Assembly (NCBI GenBank): GCA_029204225.1
Contig: CM055107.1
Location: 47,228,476-47,292,475 of the forward strand
Direction of reading: 5' to 3'
DNA length: 64,000 bases
Source: Diphasiastrum complanatum
Lineage: Eukaryota > Streptophyta > Lycopodiopsida > Lycopodiales > Lycopodiaceae
Shown here one piece after another: positions 22,881 through 33,829 of this stretch (position 1 is its first letter; every line of letters begins with the position of its first letter). Made by a program: the position numbers and the translations under genes. Below the pieces are notes generated by a model. The model was not told where the DNA came from. It ran no database searches and saw nothing but the letters and a program-made list of their open reading frames with translations.

Positions 22881-23210
22881 AGTCCTACTATAGTGTAGGC
22901 ACGAATAGAACATCTTCAAGTCATCTGTCTTTACCGTTTGTGTTGAGCCATAGTGAGCCAATACCATTCATTTGATACTTTGAGCCATCTCCAAGAACGA
23001 TAAATCTTGATGGATCTGCATTTCAAAAATCAGACATGATCCGTCTTGATGTGACAAAGTGCGAGGTAGCTCTTGAATCAAGGATTACCCCTTGTGTGTC
23101 AGGTGTTGATACTGCACACATGTCTGCACAAATGTAGGCGGTCGAATTTCCGTGATTCGATCTTTCTTCGGCCATATTTGAGCTCTTTGGCTCCTCGACA
23201 TATGACAAAC
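22881..23210 (-). pseudogene. Element J aspartic protease with mutated active site
   Basis: The minus-strand frame ends in GVILDSRATSHFVTSRRI. In Copia proteases this loop is normally DSGA(T/S); here Gly is replaced by Arg directly after the catalytic Asp-Ser, which should prevent the active-site turn. The remaining protease (about 22900-23020) is broken by stops. Confidence 0.8.
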
Positions 23211-24135
23211 TATTATTGTTCTCCTATATGCTTTGAGCTTGTTTGTTTCTTGGATTCTGGTGACAGTCCATGGCTGCATGACCCTTCTTACGACAGCGGA
23301 TACACTCAATCTTCAGATTAAGCCACACAAATCAACATTATGTCCTTCACGTTTGCATCCCACGCACATCTTCTTGTCTCCACTCTGCTATTTCGGCTTT
23401 TCCTTGTTTCTCCATTTGCCTTTGTTGGCTCCTTCTGCTTGCTGATCTCGATCCTGCCTTTGATCTAACTCCCTCTTAGGCTTGAATTGCTTCTTTGCTT
23501 TTTCCTTGTTGTTGTAGAGGATTTGGTCAGAAACATCCTTGTGATCAAGATGCTCTCGAGCTTCAACTTCTTCTCAAATCTCGACAACAGCCTTTTTGAG
23601 TGTCAGAGTAGGATCCTTTGCTAGCAGTGTTCTGGTTGTCTGGAAGGACCTTGGTAAAGCTCTCAATAGATAAGTAAGTTGCTTCTCTGCTAATACTGTA
23701 TTTTTTGCTCCAGAATTGTGTTGTGAAAGGAATAGATCCTTCATCTTCCTAATAAAAGAAGTGAAGTCCTTACCATCCCATTGTAGGTTTGTCAGCTGAT
23801 CTTCGAGCACCATGATCTGACTGCTTGATTTCGTCTGAAATCTTGTGAGTAATGTATCCCACATCTCTTTTGCTTGAGAGAGTGTAGCCAGGTCAAGAGC
23901 TAGGCTATCCTCGATGGATGATGATAGCATGGCTATTGCCTTGTCATGCTTCTCCCTCCATTCGCGTAGCTCCTTGTCTATAGTTGTAGGCATCTCCTCG
24001 ATGACATCTACCTAGGGAAATAATCATTCTCCCTTTAGTATCAACGAGGTCTTAAATTCCCATGCTAGGAAGTTAGATCCTGATGAGTCGAGAATTGTAC
24101 AGATCTTCGATTGTGTACTGCTTATTGAAGCCATT
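23211..24135 (-). pseudogene. Element J gag with two zinc knuckles
   Basis: The start at MASISSTQSKICTILDSSGS (24135) is followed by FLAWEF. Two stops lie just before MPTTIDKELREWREKHDKAI (23993). DLATLSQAKEMWDTLLTRFQ, LTNLQWDGKDFTSFIRKMKD and LLRALPRSF are typical Copia gag. Zinc knuckles C-x2-C-x4-H-x4-C occur near 23350 (CVGCKREGHNVDLC) and near 23275 (CIRCRKKGHAAMDC), both with all four ligands. Confidence 0.85.
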
Positions 24136-24230
24136 GTTGTGAATTGTGTTCTCACTTTTGATGGTTCTTTGTTTGAATGCTTAGCCTCCTGGATTTGATA
24201 GCTTTGTGGCTATGTCAGACTATGACAAGT

Positions 24231-24242
24231 GCTCTGATACCA
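24231..24242 (-). promoter_or_regulatory. Primer-binding site of J
   Basis: On the minus strand TGGTATCAGAGC, a perfect initiator tRNA-Met complement, about 95 bases before the gag start. Confidence 0.88.
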
Positions 24243-24420
24243 CTGAAGCAAAAAAAAAAAAAAAATTGAATGCAAATATCAATCAAGCTCTGTAACACAA
24301 TGAAACGAAACTAGATGAAACAAAGCAAAGCGAAACTTGAACGAGCTCTGATATTGACATTGTGGAAGCGAAATCAAATTAATCGCAAACGAAATCAATT
24401 TGGATGGAAGTTCAAATATG

Positions 24421-25832
24421 ATTGCTAGTCACTACCTGCTATATCATTCCTACAATCCTCCAGAAACTAGACAGACACTGCTTCATAGTCTTGATTCATG
24501 GCATCATACCAATCCTTGGTATTGAGTGCCTCTTCAACATCCTTTGGCTCTTCATGTTAGATGAAATATGCAAAATTGGTGGAATCAAGCTCCACTTGCT
24601 TGCCTTTGTCATCATAAGAAATCCTCTTAGGCTCAGATCTCTCTCTAGATGTCCTCCTAGGTGTGTAAACCCGAGGAGACGCCTCCTCAAATCTCAACCC
24701 CAACAAGTCTTGATGGTCTTCAATAGGCATGATAGGTGATGGATCTTGAGGTGACTTGATCTCGGCCACTTTAAATGATGGATGCTTCATGGAATATAAC
24801 ATCTCTACTTTCAATCACTTGAGAAGTAGAGAGCACAAAGACTCTATAAACCTTTTTGGTGGATGAGTTTCCAACCATGATCCCTTTGCTAGAGCATGGA
24901 TCATCCTTCTTCCTTGTTTCCAAGGAAATATGTGCAAAACAAATAGTGCCAAATACTCTAAGGTGATCAACCTTAGGCTTCTTTTCGCATAAGACCTCAT
25001 ATGGTGTCCTTCCTCCAAGAGCAAGATGTGGGAGCCTATTGCAAAGATAATTTGCACAATTTATACCTTCTCCCCAAAAGTCTTTAGGCAAAGTTGCTTC
25101 AATCCTTATGGCTTTTGCACATTCACATAAGGATCTATTCTTCCTCTCGACCACTCCATTTTGAGATGGTGAATAAGCACAAGAGAACTCCCTCTTTATA
25201 CCTTCTTGCTTACAACAGTCATGGAATTTGTTGGAGATATACTCTCCTCCTCCATCACACCTCAAAGCCTTGATCTTGAATGAGAATTGCTTCTCGACAT
25301 ATTCTTTGAATATAAGGAAGTGATCATACACCAAAGACTTAGAAGTAAGAAGATATAGCCATGTAAATCTTGTGAAATCATGAATAAAAGTCACAAAGCA
25401 AGTGGCTCCTCCCTTGCTTTGAGATGATGAGAAGTGCACATCCGAGTGTATCAACTCCAAAGGATGAGTGCTTTTGATGGAAGATCTTTGATATGATTTC
25501 TTATGTGATTTTGCAATAGCACAAGCCTCACAAGGCTTGATCTCCTTGGAAAGATTCTTTGGTAAGCCAATAGCCTTGGATTCTTTGCACATAGAAAGCA
25601 TATATTTGTAGTTGGGATGTCCCAATCTCTTATGCCATAACTCCTCCTTGGAAAGCTTTGTCTCAAAAGCAATATCACAACTCTCTCTTGGATCAAGCTT
25701 GTATATGCCTCCAAATCTTGATTCATGTGCAATTTCTCTTGATAGTACAAGTATCAATATTGAATTACACATCAAGGCCTCCATCAATAAGTTGGCCAAC
25801 GAATATGATATTCTTTGTAAGATTAGGCACAA
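24421..25832 (-). pseudogene. Element D integrase and RT start
   Basis: Minus strand: LWHKRLGHPNYKYMLS and CEACAIAKSHKKSY (HHCC zinc domain), first Asp in LIHSDVHFSS, second Asp in LRCDGGGEY and Glu in NGVVERKNRS, so the catalytic triad is present. LGGRTPYEVLCEKKP, FGTICFAHISLETRKK and a GNSSTKKVYRVF box follow, then the linker PRRTSRERSEPKRISYDDKG. The first residues of RT end near 24430. This is the longest open integrase frame in the window (about 353 codons). Confidence 0.88.
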
Positions 25833-26343
25833 AAAGAACCTTGTTGAGAGAAAGAATTTTAGAAGATGAGGTCTTCAAGGGAATACTCCCTATGCCTTCA
25901 ATATTGCATTCTTGGTCATTTGCTGTATAGAAAGTCTTCTGAGCTCCTCCATAAGGCATTATAGATGTGAAGGACTCCTTGGAGCTACACATATCAAAAG
26001 ATGCTCCACTATCAATGTACCAAGATCCATCCTTCTTGAGAGGTGTAGATGAAAAACTAGAGACCAGAAGAGGTCCCACTCCATCACTTGCAATGGAGTT
26101 TTCTTTCTCATTTGAAAGGTTGGCTTGCTTAAATTGATTCTTCTTCTTGAAGCAATTTGTTGCATAGTGCCTCATCTTGCCACAAAAGAAGTATTTTATA
26201 TTTTTCTTCTTCTTCTTTGAGGTAGAAGCATGAGAGGTGTCATCCTCCTCTCCATCTTGGTCTTTCCTTTGCTTTGTCCTTGGAGAAGTATTGGTGTTGC
26301 TTCTTGCTCCTCCCTTTGTGCTTGGCAAAAAGAGCTTTGCCAT
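25765..26343 (-). pseudogene. Element D zinc knuckle and aspartic protease
   Basis: The zinc knuckle reads YFFCGKMRHYATNC: the first Cys is Tyr and the conserved Gly before His is Arg. The protease has WYIDSGASFDMCSS, where the catalytic DSG is kept but the following SHM is FDM. LSLNKVLFVPNLTKNI (the conserved C-terminal protease block) follows. The frame overlaps the integrase frame with a shift near 25800. Confidence 0.85.
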
Positions 26344-26705
26344 TATGGTTGATTAATAACTTCTCCATCCTTAATAGCTTGTTCTCTTGCCTTGATTCTT
26401 CAGCCATTAGCACTCCTTGCAAAGCCTCCAAAGTAGGTAGATCCTCCTTGATGGCATAGGATTGGACAAGATTCTCATACTCAAGTATGACTTGGACTAG
26501 CTCACTTTGATTTATGGATCCCAATGCAAGTATGAGTATCTTTCACTCTCAACACATAACTAGTGGCACTCTCATCACTCTTTTGAGAACTTTGGAAGGC
26601 TTGGTCTCTAAGAGTGAGGCGTCTTGAGGTATTTTTGGCCTCATAGATTGCTTTGAGGGTATCCCAAACATCCTTGACTGATGTACTAGCAATGAGTGCC
26701 CATCA
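26200..26705 (-). pseudogene. Element D gag, C-terminal half
   Basis: Minus strand: YEAKNTSRRLTLRDQAFQSS, QKSDESATSYVLRVK, ELVQVILEYENLVQSYAIK and LPTLEALQGVLMAEES. The N-terminal third is cut off near 26705, where Gypsy sequence in the other direction starts. Confidence 0.8.
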
Positions 26706-27470
26706 TACCAACCGATCCCAGATACTTCATTGATCAAATGTGACATCTGCGACTTTATGGGTCATACATCCCTCTATTTCTATTACAATTCAAGGAACCA
26801 GCCTCACAACCAGTCAGGGGAACATTATCAACCTCCTAGACACCAGTTTGTTTCACAATATCAAAATCAGCATTATCCATCAAGAAACAACCAAGTCCAT
26901 ATACAAGAGTTGCCCAAACAATCTAGACATGAACCTCCACCACAACTGGCACTCTTAGGACCACCTCCAAGGGAACAACCTGATCTAGGAGCACAAAAAC
27001 ATAGACACCCTTGAGAATCTGCACAAACACATCTTGTAGAAAACTCCTACGATCACTCATATCATCACGATACCACACTTCCATCTGTTAGTTCTCAACA
27101 ATATCCAACCGACAACTCATGCTCGTGCAAACAGAATGAGTATTCCACACCACTAGAAAGTCCAGCATAGCTAGTCATCCAAGATGGTTATGCTATTGCC
27201 CTAGGATCAATGAGCAACCGCTATTTTATTACTGTAAAGTTAAGAACCAATACCATGTGGAGTGTCCAGACTGCGTTCGCAAACACAGTCTCAAAGATTG
27301 CCCTAAACAACCTAACAAGATCCTGCCAACACGTCATATATCATCCGAGCCTATTAGAGTTCTCACTAGAGCACAACGCCAACACCAAGAACAACAGCAA
27401 CACAATGCTAAATCAGCTGACCAACATGGAAGCCACTTGATAGCTTCCACATTACCCTAAGACTACCCAG
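26706..27470 (+). pseudogene. Element G gag C-terminal region
   Basis: A damaged zinc-binding motif (CDICDFMGHTS) is followed by a Gln/Pro/His-rich stretch (EQPDLGAQKHRHP). In another frame a second cluster reads YHVECPDCVRKHSLKDCPKQP. Several stops. The retrotransposon-gag core domain lies upstream of the cut and is absent. Confidence 0.65.
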
Positions 27471-27756
27471 ATCCAAACATGGAACAAAGGCAGTACAATG
27501 AATTTAGAGATGAGTTTTTGTGAGAGGAAGAACATACGGAAAGTATGTTATCTGCTCAACTCCCTGGAAAAGAGCAATCCCTACAGGGACTTGAAGTATT
27601 TTCTAGCCTCCTGCAAGTTCAACTCACTATGCCATTCCATAGTGCACTAAAATCTTTCACCGGGCTTCAATGATATATCCATTGTAGTTTTCAGCTACCT
27701 ACTATTCCTGATGACCAGTGAAAAATATAAGAGATTCCTGAATTCCCCAGATTCCT

Positions 27757-28436
27757 ATGAATCTACTGAATGTAGGTGTTGCTAAGGGGACTAGCATCAC
27801 CTTGCCTTTGTTCTATAAAGACTATCCCGTAGTATCTGCTATCCTTGATAGCAGATCAGGCATTAATATAATGGCTTTGTCCTTGGCAAAGTCATGGTGC
27901 TTCCATATCCTTGATCAACCACGATACAAACTTCGCATGACTGATCAACGCATTACAGACCCTATTGGTCATTTATCAAATATCAAAGTTCGAATAGCAG
28001 GTGTCAAATTTGTAATCGATTGTGTCATCTTAGACTTACTAGAAGATGCTTATACTTATAAACTCCTTCTTGGTACACCCTGGCTCTAGATGGCAGGTGT
28101 TGTCCAAGATTGGAACATAGCAAAATCACCTTTGGCAATCACAACAAACGAGTCACTGTTGACTCAATTGGCCATGTCAAGCCCACTAAAATTTATGATG
28201 ATTGGTCATCCACAACTTATGACGAATCAGATAGTGTCTCGATTCAACCAAAAGGCCACTTTACAAGATCCACGGACATAATAAATTGGGGTCAGGCACT
28301 AGCCACTGCGGACTGTGCTGATTCCAATCGATGTCATATCAAAACCGCTGTAGAAGATGTGGATATTCTACCATCTTCTCTCTTGACTCCAATGGATCTG
28401 CCAGGAAGTTATCGTCACCCCCAATGTCAGTGTTAA
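27757..28436 (+). pseudogene. Element G retropepsin-like protease
   Basis: The frame shows FYKDYPVVSAILDSRSGINI (active-site loop with D-x2-SG; element F has VDGGSDVN), RITDPIGHLSNIKVRIAGVK and YKLLLGTPWL, the conserved Gypsy protease end block. A stop directly after LGTPWL and a frame change lead into VVQDWNIAK and the INWGQALATADC phrase shared with F (RWTDALATIDC). The frame ends where the reversed insert begins. Confidence 0.82.
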
Positions 28437-28504
28437 CTTCTGGAAGGTCAGGGATGGAGTGATCTGGAGAGGGAGGTGCAGGAATGACAGGTTTAGGAGG
28501 AGGT

Positions 28505-30861
28505 GGGTTTAACAAATTGTACGCCCCGCACCAGAGGAGTGAAGTTGTTGAAGGAACTCGTCCCGTTGGACTTTGTACGTGTCAGCTGGACCTTTTGATG
28601 GGCCCATTAATCTGCTAGGAGGTGGTGGAGAGAGGGAAGATGAAGAAACATGGTAAAGTCGGAATGAATGTTTCAAAAAATTGAAAGTGGAATAAGATGA
28701 GGAGTTAAAAGTTGGAGGGGGAAGGAGAAAAACTCCGGAAGCAGCTTCGGCTCTCTGGCTACCCGATCTCGAGCTCCCATATGATGGTCGAGATTGCCCA
28801 TCCTTATTGCATGTTCCGTCATCTCCATCATTTTCCTGTGGTTTCTTTGAAAGAGCGCCTGCTTGGGCCTTGCACGTCGTGTCCCACAACTGGTTCACCT
28901 TGTCCAAGACTTGCTGCAGGGCCTTCCTTGTATCTTCTAGCTACTTCTGGGACTCAAGGATGATCTTTTCCTGCTTGGCCACAATATAAAAAAAAAAAAT
29001 GGCTTTCCGTTTCTGGATCAGCCGCACATTCTTCTCCATCCGGATGGTTGTGGCCTGTGTGGCCTGGAACTGTATGTTCTCGAACTTTATTAAAGGGGCA
29101 CCAACTATCATTTCACCTGACGATCCATCTTGTACTTGGTCGATCTGGACCATCTGGTGCTTCAGTTGCTGCTGGACCTCTTCTAATGTGGTCTTCTACC
29201 CGGCCATCACGGATCTGATTTTTTTTATCTCTTTTTCTCTTTCTTTGGCCAACTTTTGTTGTTGCACAATTTCTCGGTCCTAGTACTGGACCTTGTTCTC
29301 GAGTACTTGGTGTTGGCTTACCAACCAATGCATGTGGTAGCTTGCTTTGGATAGGCCGATCATTGAGCACTTAGCTGCTTCAGAGAGCTTCTCAGGGTTA
29401 GTGATGGTTGGGTACTGATCAGAGACATGAGATGGTGAAGCTAATCCAAAAAATAAACGTTCTATAGGAAATGAAGACGGAGGTGGATGGAGTGGAGAAA
29501 TAATGCTAGTAGCAATGGTGGTTGTTGTGGTGGTGGTGGTGGTGGTTATTGGGAGGGTCAGACTTCCTCCTGGCTGATCTTCTTTTTCTGGTTCATCATC
29601 ACTTATCTCCATCAGGTCCGCGAAATCAAAATATTGTGAAGTATCCAAGGTGTGGATTTGATGGGCCTGTGGCTGTTGACCTTGTGGCTGCTGGGCCACT
29701 TTCGTGTCTTGGGGAATGGAACTCCCCACTCCTCCCCCCCCCCCCCCCCCCTCCCCCCCCACGAAAAAAGTGTCGTTGGTGATGTTGGTGGCATTGGCAT
29801 GGTAATTAACATTGGTGGGGTGGTGACTTTGTCTGGTGGCACAACGTGGGTTATATCCGTGTCTGCTGCTGCCGATGATGTGGCTGCTCTGTCACCCCCG
29901 GTGTGTAAGGGTGAGGAGTGTGTTGGAGAGGCTGCATTCGAACTTCCATCATCTGAAGCTGAATCGTCTGATGATATTCCATCAGGTGATTTCCTCCTGG
30001 CCTGGAGCTTCATGCGTATGCGTTGTTGCCTTGTGTTTGGCAACTGGGCCTTGGAGGTATCGGCCTGTTGTGCTTCTGAGGATGCTGCTACTTGTGGATC
30101 TGGTTGTGGGCTTTGTGGCTTGTGTACCAGCAGAATAATACTAGTGTTTACCCTTTTGGGTGGAAGCCCCGATGGTGGGTGTTGTTGGAGTCTGGGCCCA
30201 TTTTGTACTTGCTAGAGTGTGATATCAGTCATGAGATACTCCAGGACGGTTATTGAGTGCTTGTTCTTAACACACTCATGAAGGCAATTCGAAGCAAACT
30301 GTGCCCAATCATAGAGGTTTTGGGATGCAGTCATGAATCTGCCATCATTTGGAAGAGGGACATGGGTACCCGCAGCACTTTTGTCCTTAGACTTTGTGTG
30401 CATCTGGTCAAATATGCACATGATGTTTGCAGCTGTTGATCATTGATGGCCTCAATGTGGTACCCATCTTTATTCTTCCATTTGTCTATTCACAAATCTA
30501 TGTATTTGAAATAGGCTGTCTGCGCAAACTTCTGGAGCGTCCTTGTCGCATTTGGCCTCCGAGAGAACCCGAAGGGTTGCAAGTCGGCCGCCACAAAAGA
30601 TATGTTATAAACATAGTTCCTAACAGGGGGAACTATGAGTTGGCACAATCTTGCCGTAGCATTATAATTGGTGTACACCATATGTATTAGGTACGGACTT
30701 TGATACCCCATCAGGATAGGGATTTGGAACTCGATTGCCTTGAAAAATGATTCTGTCTGCTAATACTAGGTCTGCATCCCTGTAATATCCAATTTGCACA
30801 GCTGGATGTCGAGCTTATTAGCAACAGGGTCATCGGAACTGGAACTGGAGTTGGATGACAT
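28505..30861 (-). pseudogene. ORF-X relative: N-terminal domain, low-complexity middle, coiled coil
   Basis: The minus strand starts at MSSNSSSSSDDPVANKLD (30861) and is broken by several stops and shifts. The N-terminal part contains a TARLCQLIVPP segment, a SRRP turn, DGYHIEAIN and then LYDWAQF; element F has KARFHFLYQG, a DRKP turn, NGYLIEAIM and PYDWHSFF in the same order and similar spacing. A long Ser/Thr/Pro-rich middle with a poly-Gly run and a poly-Thr run follows. The C-terminal part (about 28860-29280) is rich in heptad-like KLAKEREKEIKKI and KALQQVLDKVNQL. Function unknown; not an RT, integrase or protease. Confidence 0.6.
29733..29760 (+). repeat. Poly-C tract
   Basis: A run of C broken by single T bases on the plus strand. 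On the minus strand it encodes the Gly run in the ORF-X relative. Confidence 0.9.
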
Positions 30862-30937
30862 GGTGTAAAAATGGAAGAAATAGGGGTCTGAAAAAAGTAT
30901 GTTGGTTGAGATTTGAGACAGGGTTAAGGATGCGTCA

Positions 30938-31090
30938 GTTGAGATTTGATGGAGGCTTCAATTGAGATTTGATGGAGGCTTTGGTTGAGATTTGATGGAA
31001 GCTTCGGTTGAGAGTTGACAGAGGCTTCGATCGAGATGGGATGTAGACTTCGGTCGAGATAGAATGGAATGGCTCCGGTCGAGACTGGTA
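30938..31090 (-). repeat. 23-bp tandem repeat, about seven copies
   Basis: On the plus strand GGTTGAGATTTGATGGAGGC-like units begin near 30939, 30962, 30985, 31008, 31031, 31054 and 31079. Copies diverge gradually from TTGAGATTTGATGG to TCGAGAT-AGAATGG. On the minus strand the array lies about 80-230 bases upstream of the ORF-X-like start codon. Confidence 0.8.
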
Positions 31091-31205
31091 GGAGAAGCTG
31101 CCCTACGTGGTTGTGGTGGCCTCGCCAGGTAATCATCTAGGGCCTTAGTGCCCATATCTTTTTCCTTTTCCAGCTCGCTTGTTGACAGCTCAGCTGCACC
31201 CGTGT

Positions 31206-33406
31206 CTTTTCTAGGTGATACACCCATCATCCCACTTATGATGATTGACCCGATTCCTATAGCTTGGTGCCCAAGAGAACCTAGCGTCTCTATTGCCTAT
31301 GTTTTCGAAGAAGGTATTCTTTCCATGGATGATGTTGAAATGATGAGTAAACATGTACTCCTTTATCTAGATGCCCAACGTTGTCCGCCAAAATCAATTC
31401 CTCAGGAGATCAAGTCACCAGGGTCGTTGGCTCATGTCCAACTGACATCCAAAGTACCCAACACACAAGCATATAGGCCCAAGCCCAAATTACACACATG
31501 GGATGTGTATCTTGACGAAGTCTGGGATACAATCGATGACGACATGATAAGTGAGACAACAACAACACCCACTTACCTCGGTTACAGAAAAATAAAATTA
31601 TCAATACAAAATTAACCGAGCATCAAAAACAGATGCGTGAGAAGCTTAAGCAGCCAATTAAGCCCTTGTCTAAAGGGACATAAACCAAACCATCAGACCA
31701 AGCTTCCACGTCCAGTAGTGACTCAACACAAATGATTCCCAAAATTTCAGAAAACTTTGTGGAACCACCTTTTGATCTTCCACAAAAATTTAAAGATTTC
31801 ACAATGGATGACGTTGTTATCCAGTTACCACAGCCACACCGGGAACCTACACCAAGTTCCAACTCCTTTGAAGGACCAGCTAAAACGATGTCGTTAAACC
31901 TTAAAGATCTTGACGAGGAGATGGATCGCAGAGTTCATGTTGGTGCACACCTTTCGTCCGAACAACTTTCTGATCTGGAAACTTTATTTTGCAAATACAG
32001 AGATGTATTTGCATGGAACTATACAGAAATGAAAGGAATTCCGCCTGAAGTAGTGGTTCATACAATTCCTTTAGAAGACAACGCTAAGCCTATTAGGGCA
32101 AAATCTTACAGAAGTAACCTCATCTATTGCGAGAGAATCGATGAAGATATTTAGAAATTGCTAGATGCTGGATTGATTTATGAAGTCCAACATACTGATT
32201 GGGTATCACCCATTGTGGTTGTACCCAAGGAAAACGACAAACTTCATATCTGTGTCGAAGAAAGACCATTTTCCCTTGCCTTTAACGACCCAAATATTAG
32301 AGGAAATGGCAGGAGCTAAAGCTTTCAGCTTCTTGGATGAATTCAACAGTTATTTCCTCGTTCAAATAGCCCCTGAAGATAAACATAAAATGGTCTTTGC
32401 CATAGAGGACTGGGTTTATGCTTATAATGTCATGCCTTTTGGCTTATGCAACGCCCCTTCAACGTTTCAGAGGGTCATGCAATTGGCCTTCCAAGACCTC
32501 TTACATCGGATTGTCAAGATTTATCTCGATGATCTGGGTGTACATTCCTTAGCTGCTATGTACCTTGACGCACTGGAGAAAATCTTCATTCGTTGTCGTA
32601 GATTTGGAATTTCGCTAAACCCTGATAAGTGTCAAATCTGGGTCACCCATGGGGTAGTACTTGGACATATAATTTCAAAGGACGGTATTTCTACCGACCC
32701 TTCAAAAATCAAGGTAATAGTTGAAATGCCCTTACCTACAACAGTGAAGGAAGTGTACGTCTTCCTCGGTCACACAAAATATTATTGCATCTTTATAATC
32801 AATTATGTCAGCAAGGCACACCTCATTTATCTAGTTCTGGTAGATCCTCGATGGACCAAAGAACGCATTAAAGTCTTTGAGGAGTTGAAAACAGCCCTTA
32901 CCATGGCACCCATACTCCGTTCGCCAAACTACACGAAAGAATTTCATGTGCATACTGACGCCAGTAAGTATGCCCTTGGAGGTCTTCTTGCACAACCGGA
33001 CAAGTATGGCAAGAATTTTCCAATATATTTCTTTAGCAGACAATTGGTGCCTGCTGAAGTAAACTATACAACCACTGAACGAGAAGCAGTGGCGATGGTC
33101 TATGTTGTTCAACAACTAAGACATTATCTACTAGGCCAGACCTTTGTCTTCTACACCGACCATCAAGCCCTATTATATATTGTTAATAAATCCTGTAAAA
33201 CGGGACGTATAGCTCGATGGCTATTGATATTAGAGGAATTTAATTTTCGCGTAGTCGTTCGGAAAGGAACCCAACATTTCATGGCAGATCACCTTTACTG
33301 GCTCCCTAATGCTGAAAAAGCAACTACACTAGTCAACGATAATCGTCCTAATGCATGTCTTTTTCAGATTGATGCTACACCCTTATGGGCTGAGGAGATC
33401 ACTTAG
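31206..33406 (+). pseudogene. Element G linker, reverse transcriptase and RNase H
   Basis: After the linker, RT opens with LSDLETLFCKYRDVFAWNY and IPLEDNAKPIRAKSYR, then a stop at 32152-32154. LLDAGLIYEVQHTDWVSPIV and KLHICV follow, and the text jumps to KKDHFPLPLTTQILEEMAGA: the block normally between them (DYRKLN...) is deleted, which shifts the frame. MPFGLCNAPSTFQRVM and the catalytic YLDDLGVHS are intact. RNase H has HVHTDASKYALGG, TTEREAVAMVY and FYTDHQALLY and ends with ADHLYWLPN. The 32180-33406 frame is open for 408 codons, the longest coding stretch in the window. Confidence 0.92.
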
Positions 33407-33790
33407 TTTCTAACAGACTCAAAGGAGGCCTGAATACGGTTGCAAAACAGAAATTTTTGCTTAAAGTAGTGCCCTTTCAGCTAATCGTCGGACTACTTTA
33501 CAAAAGGAGCATTGACGGTATAATTCGAAGATGCACTTATGAATCTGAGATACAACCTATCATATCTCAGGCTCATGAGGGCATTGGCGATGGTCACTTC
33601 TCTGCTGAAGCAACAGCTAAGATCATCCTTTGAGCAGGCTTGTGGTGGCCATCATTATTTAAAGACACATTTGTCGTCATTAAAACATGTGATGTATGTC
33701 AGAGAGCCAAGAAAAATACGAAAGCAGACTTCACCCCTTTAACTCCCATTATAGAAGACAAAGACTTGAAGTGTTATCCATTAACAAGAC
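33407..33790 (+). pseudogene. Element G integrase zinc-binding domain only
   Basis: Broken plus-strand frames contain SQAHEGIGDGHFSAEATAKI, GLWWPSLFKDT and CDVCQRAKKNTKADF, which give the His-His-Cys-Cys zinc site of Gypsy integrase. The catalytic core is missing; sequence changes to Copia LTR-like DNA after about 33790. Confidence 0.85.
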
Positions 33791-33829
33791 ATAAGGTTCA
33801 GAAATAGATTCATCAAATCCTTCCAACAT

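Larger units (their letters stand above)
19857..24420 (-). mobile_element. Copia element J, a separate lineage, near full-length interior
   Basis: Read on the minus strand: PBS (24231-24242), gag with two zinc knuckles, protease, integrase, RT and RNase H in Copia order. The protein text (CRKKGHAAMDC, ILDS.ATSHF, YVDDTLILCKS) differs clearly from the other Copia elements here. LTRs could not be paired, so the ends are approximate; 24243-24420 may be part of the 5' LTR. Many stops and shifts. Confidence 0.85.
24421..26705 (-). mobile_element. Copia element D, interior fragment without LTRs
   Basis: The minus strand holds gag C-terminus, protease, integrase and the very start of RT. Both ends are cut: J lies to the left and Gypsy G to the right. 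Closest relative in the window is element I at the right edge (shared KKNQLKQAN/KKNQFKQAN, CSSK and YTANDxEC phrases). Confidence 0.87.
28437..31200 (-). mobile_element. Reversed insert in G carrying an ORF-X relative
   Basis: Plus-strand Gypsy coding stops near 28436 and resumes near 31200. The 2.7 kb between reads as protein only on the minus strand. It holds the ORF-X-like frame (28505-30861) and, upstream of it, a 23-bp tandem repeat (30938-31090). No LTR, PBS or clear target duplication was found, so it may be a truncated piece of an F-like element. Exact borders are uncertain by tens of bases. Confidence 0.65.
26706..33790 (+). mobile_element. Gypsy element G, interior fragment with a reversed 2.7 kb insert
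   Basis: Plus strand order: gag zinc-finger region, protease, [insert 28437-31200], linker, RT, RNase H and integrase zinc domain. RT before integrase defines Ty3/Gypsy. Its linker phrase (FKDFTMDDVVIQLPQPHREP) and overall layout match element F (YTLDDVVIMMPQAQREP), so the two are relatives. No LTRs are present; both ends are truncated. Confidence 0.88.

Noticed and set aside
24243-24420. 5' LTR of J paired with the region near 19700-19930
   Set aside because: No convincing match between the two by eye, so LTR ends of J were left open.
29522-30215. Plus-strand frames of up to 187 residues in the G insert
   Set aside because: Low-complexity shadows (poly-Trp/Gly, poly-Pro) of the minus-strand ORF-X relative, whose motifs match element F.
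30938-31090. Protein-coding repeat (TEASIKSQ-like) on the minus strand
   Set aside because: The 23-base unit is not a multiple of three, so it cannot be a maintained protein repeat; treated as a DNA tandem repeat.
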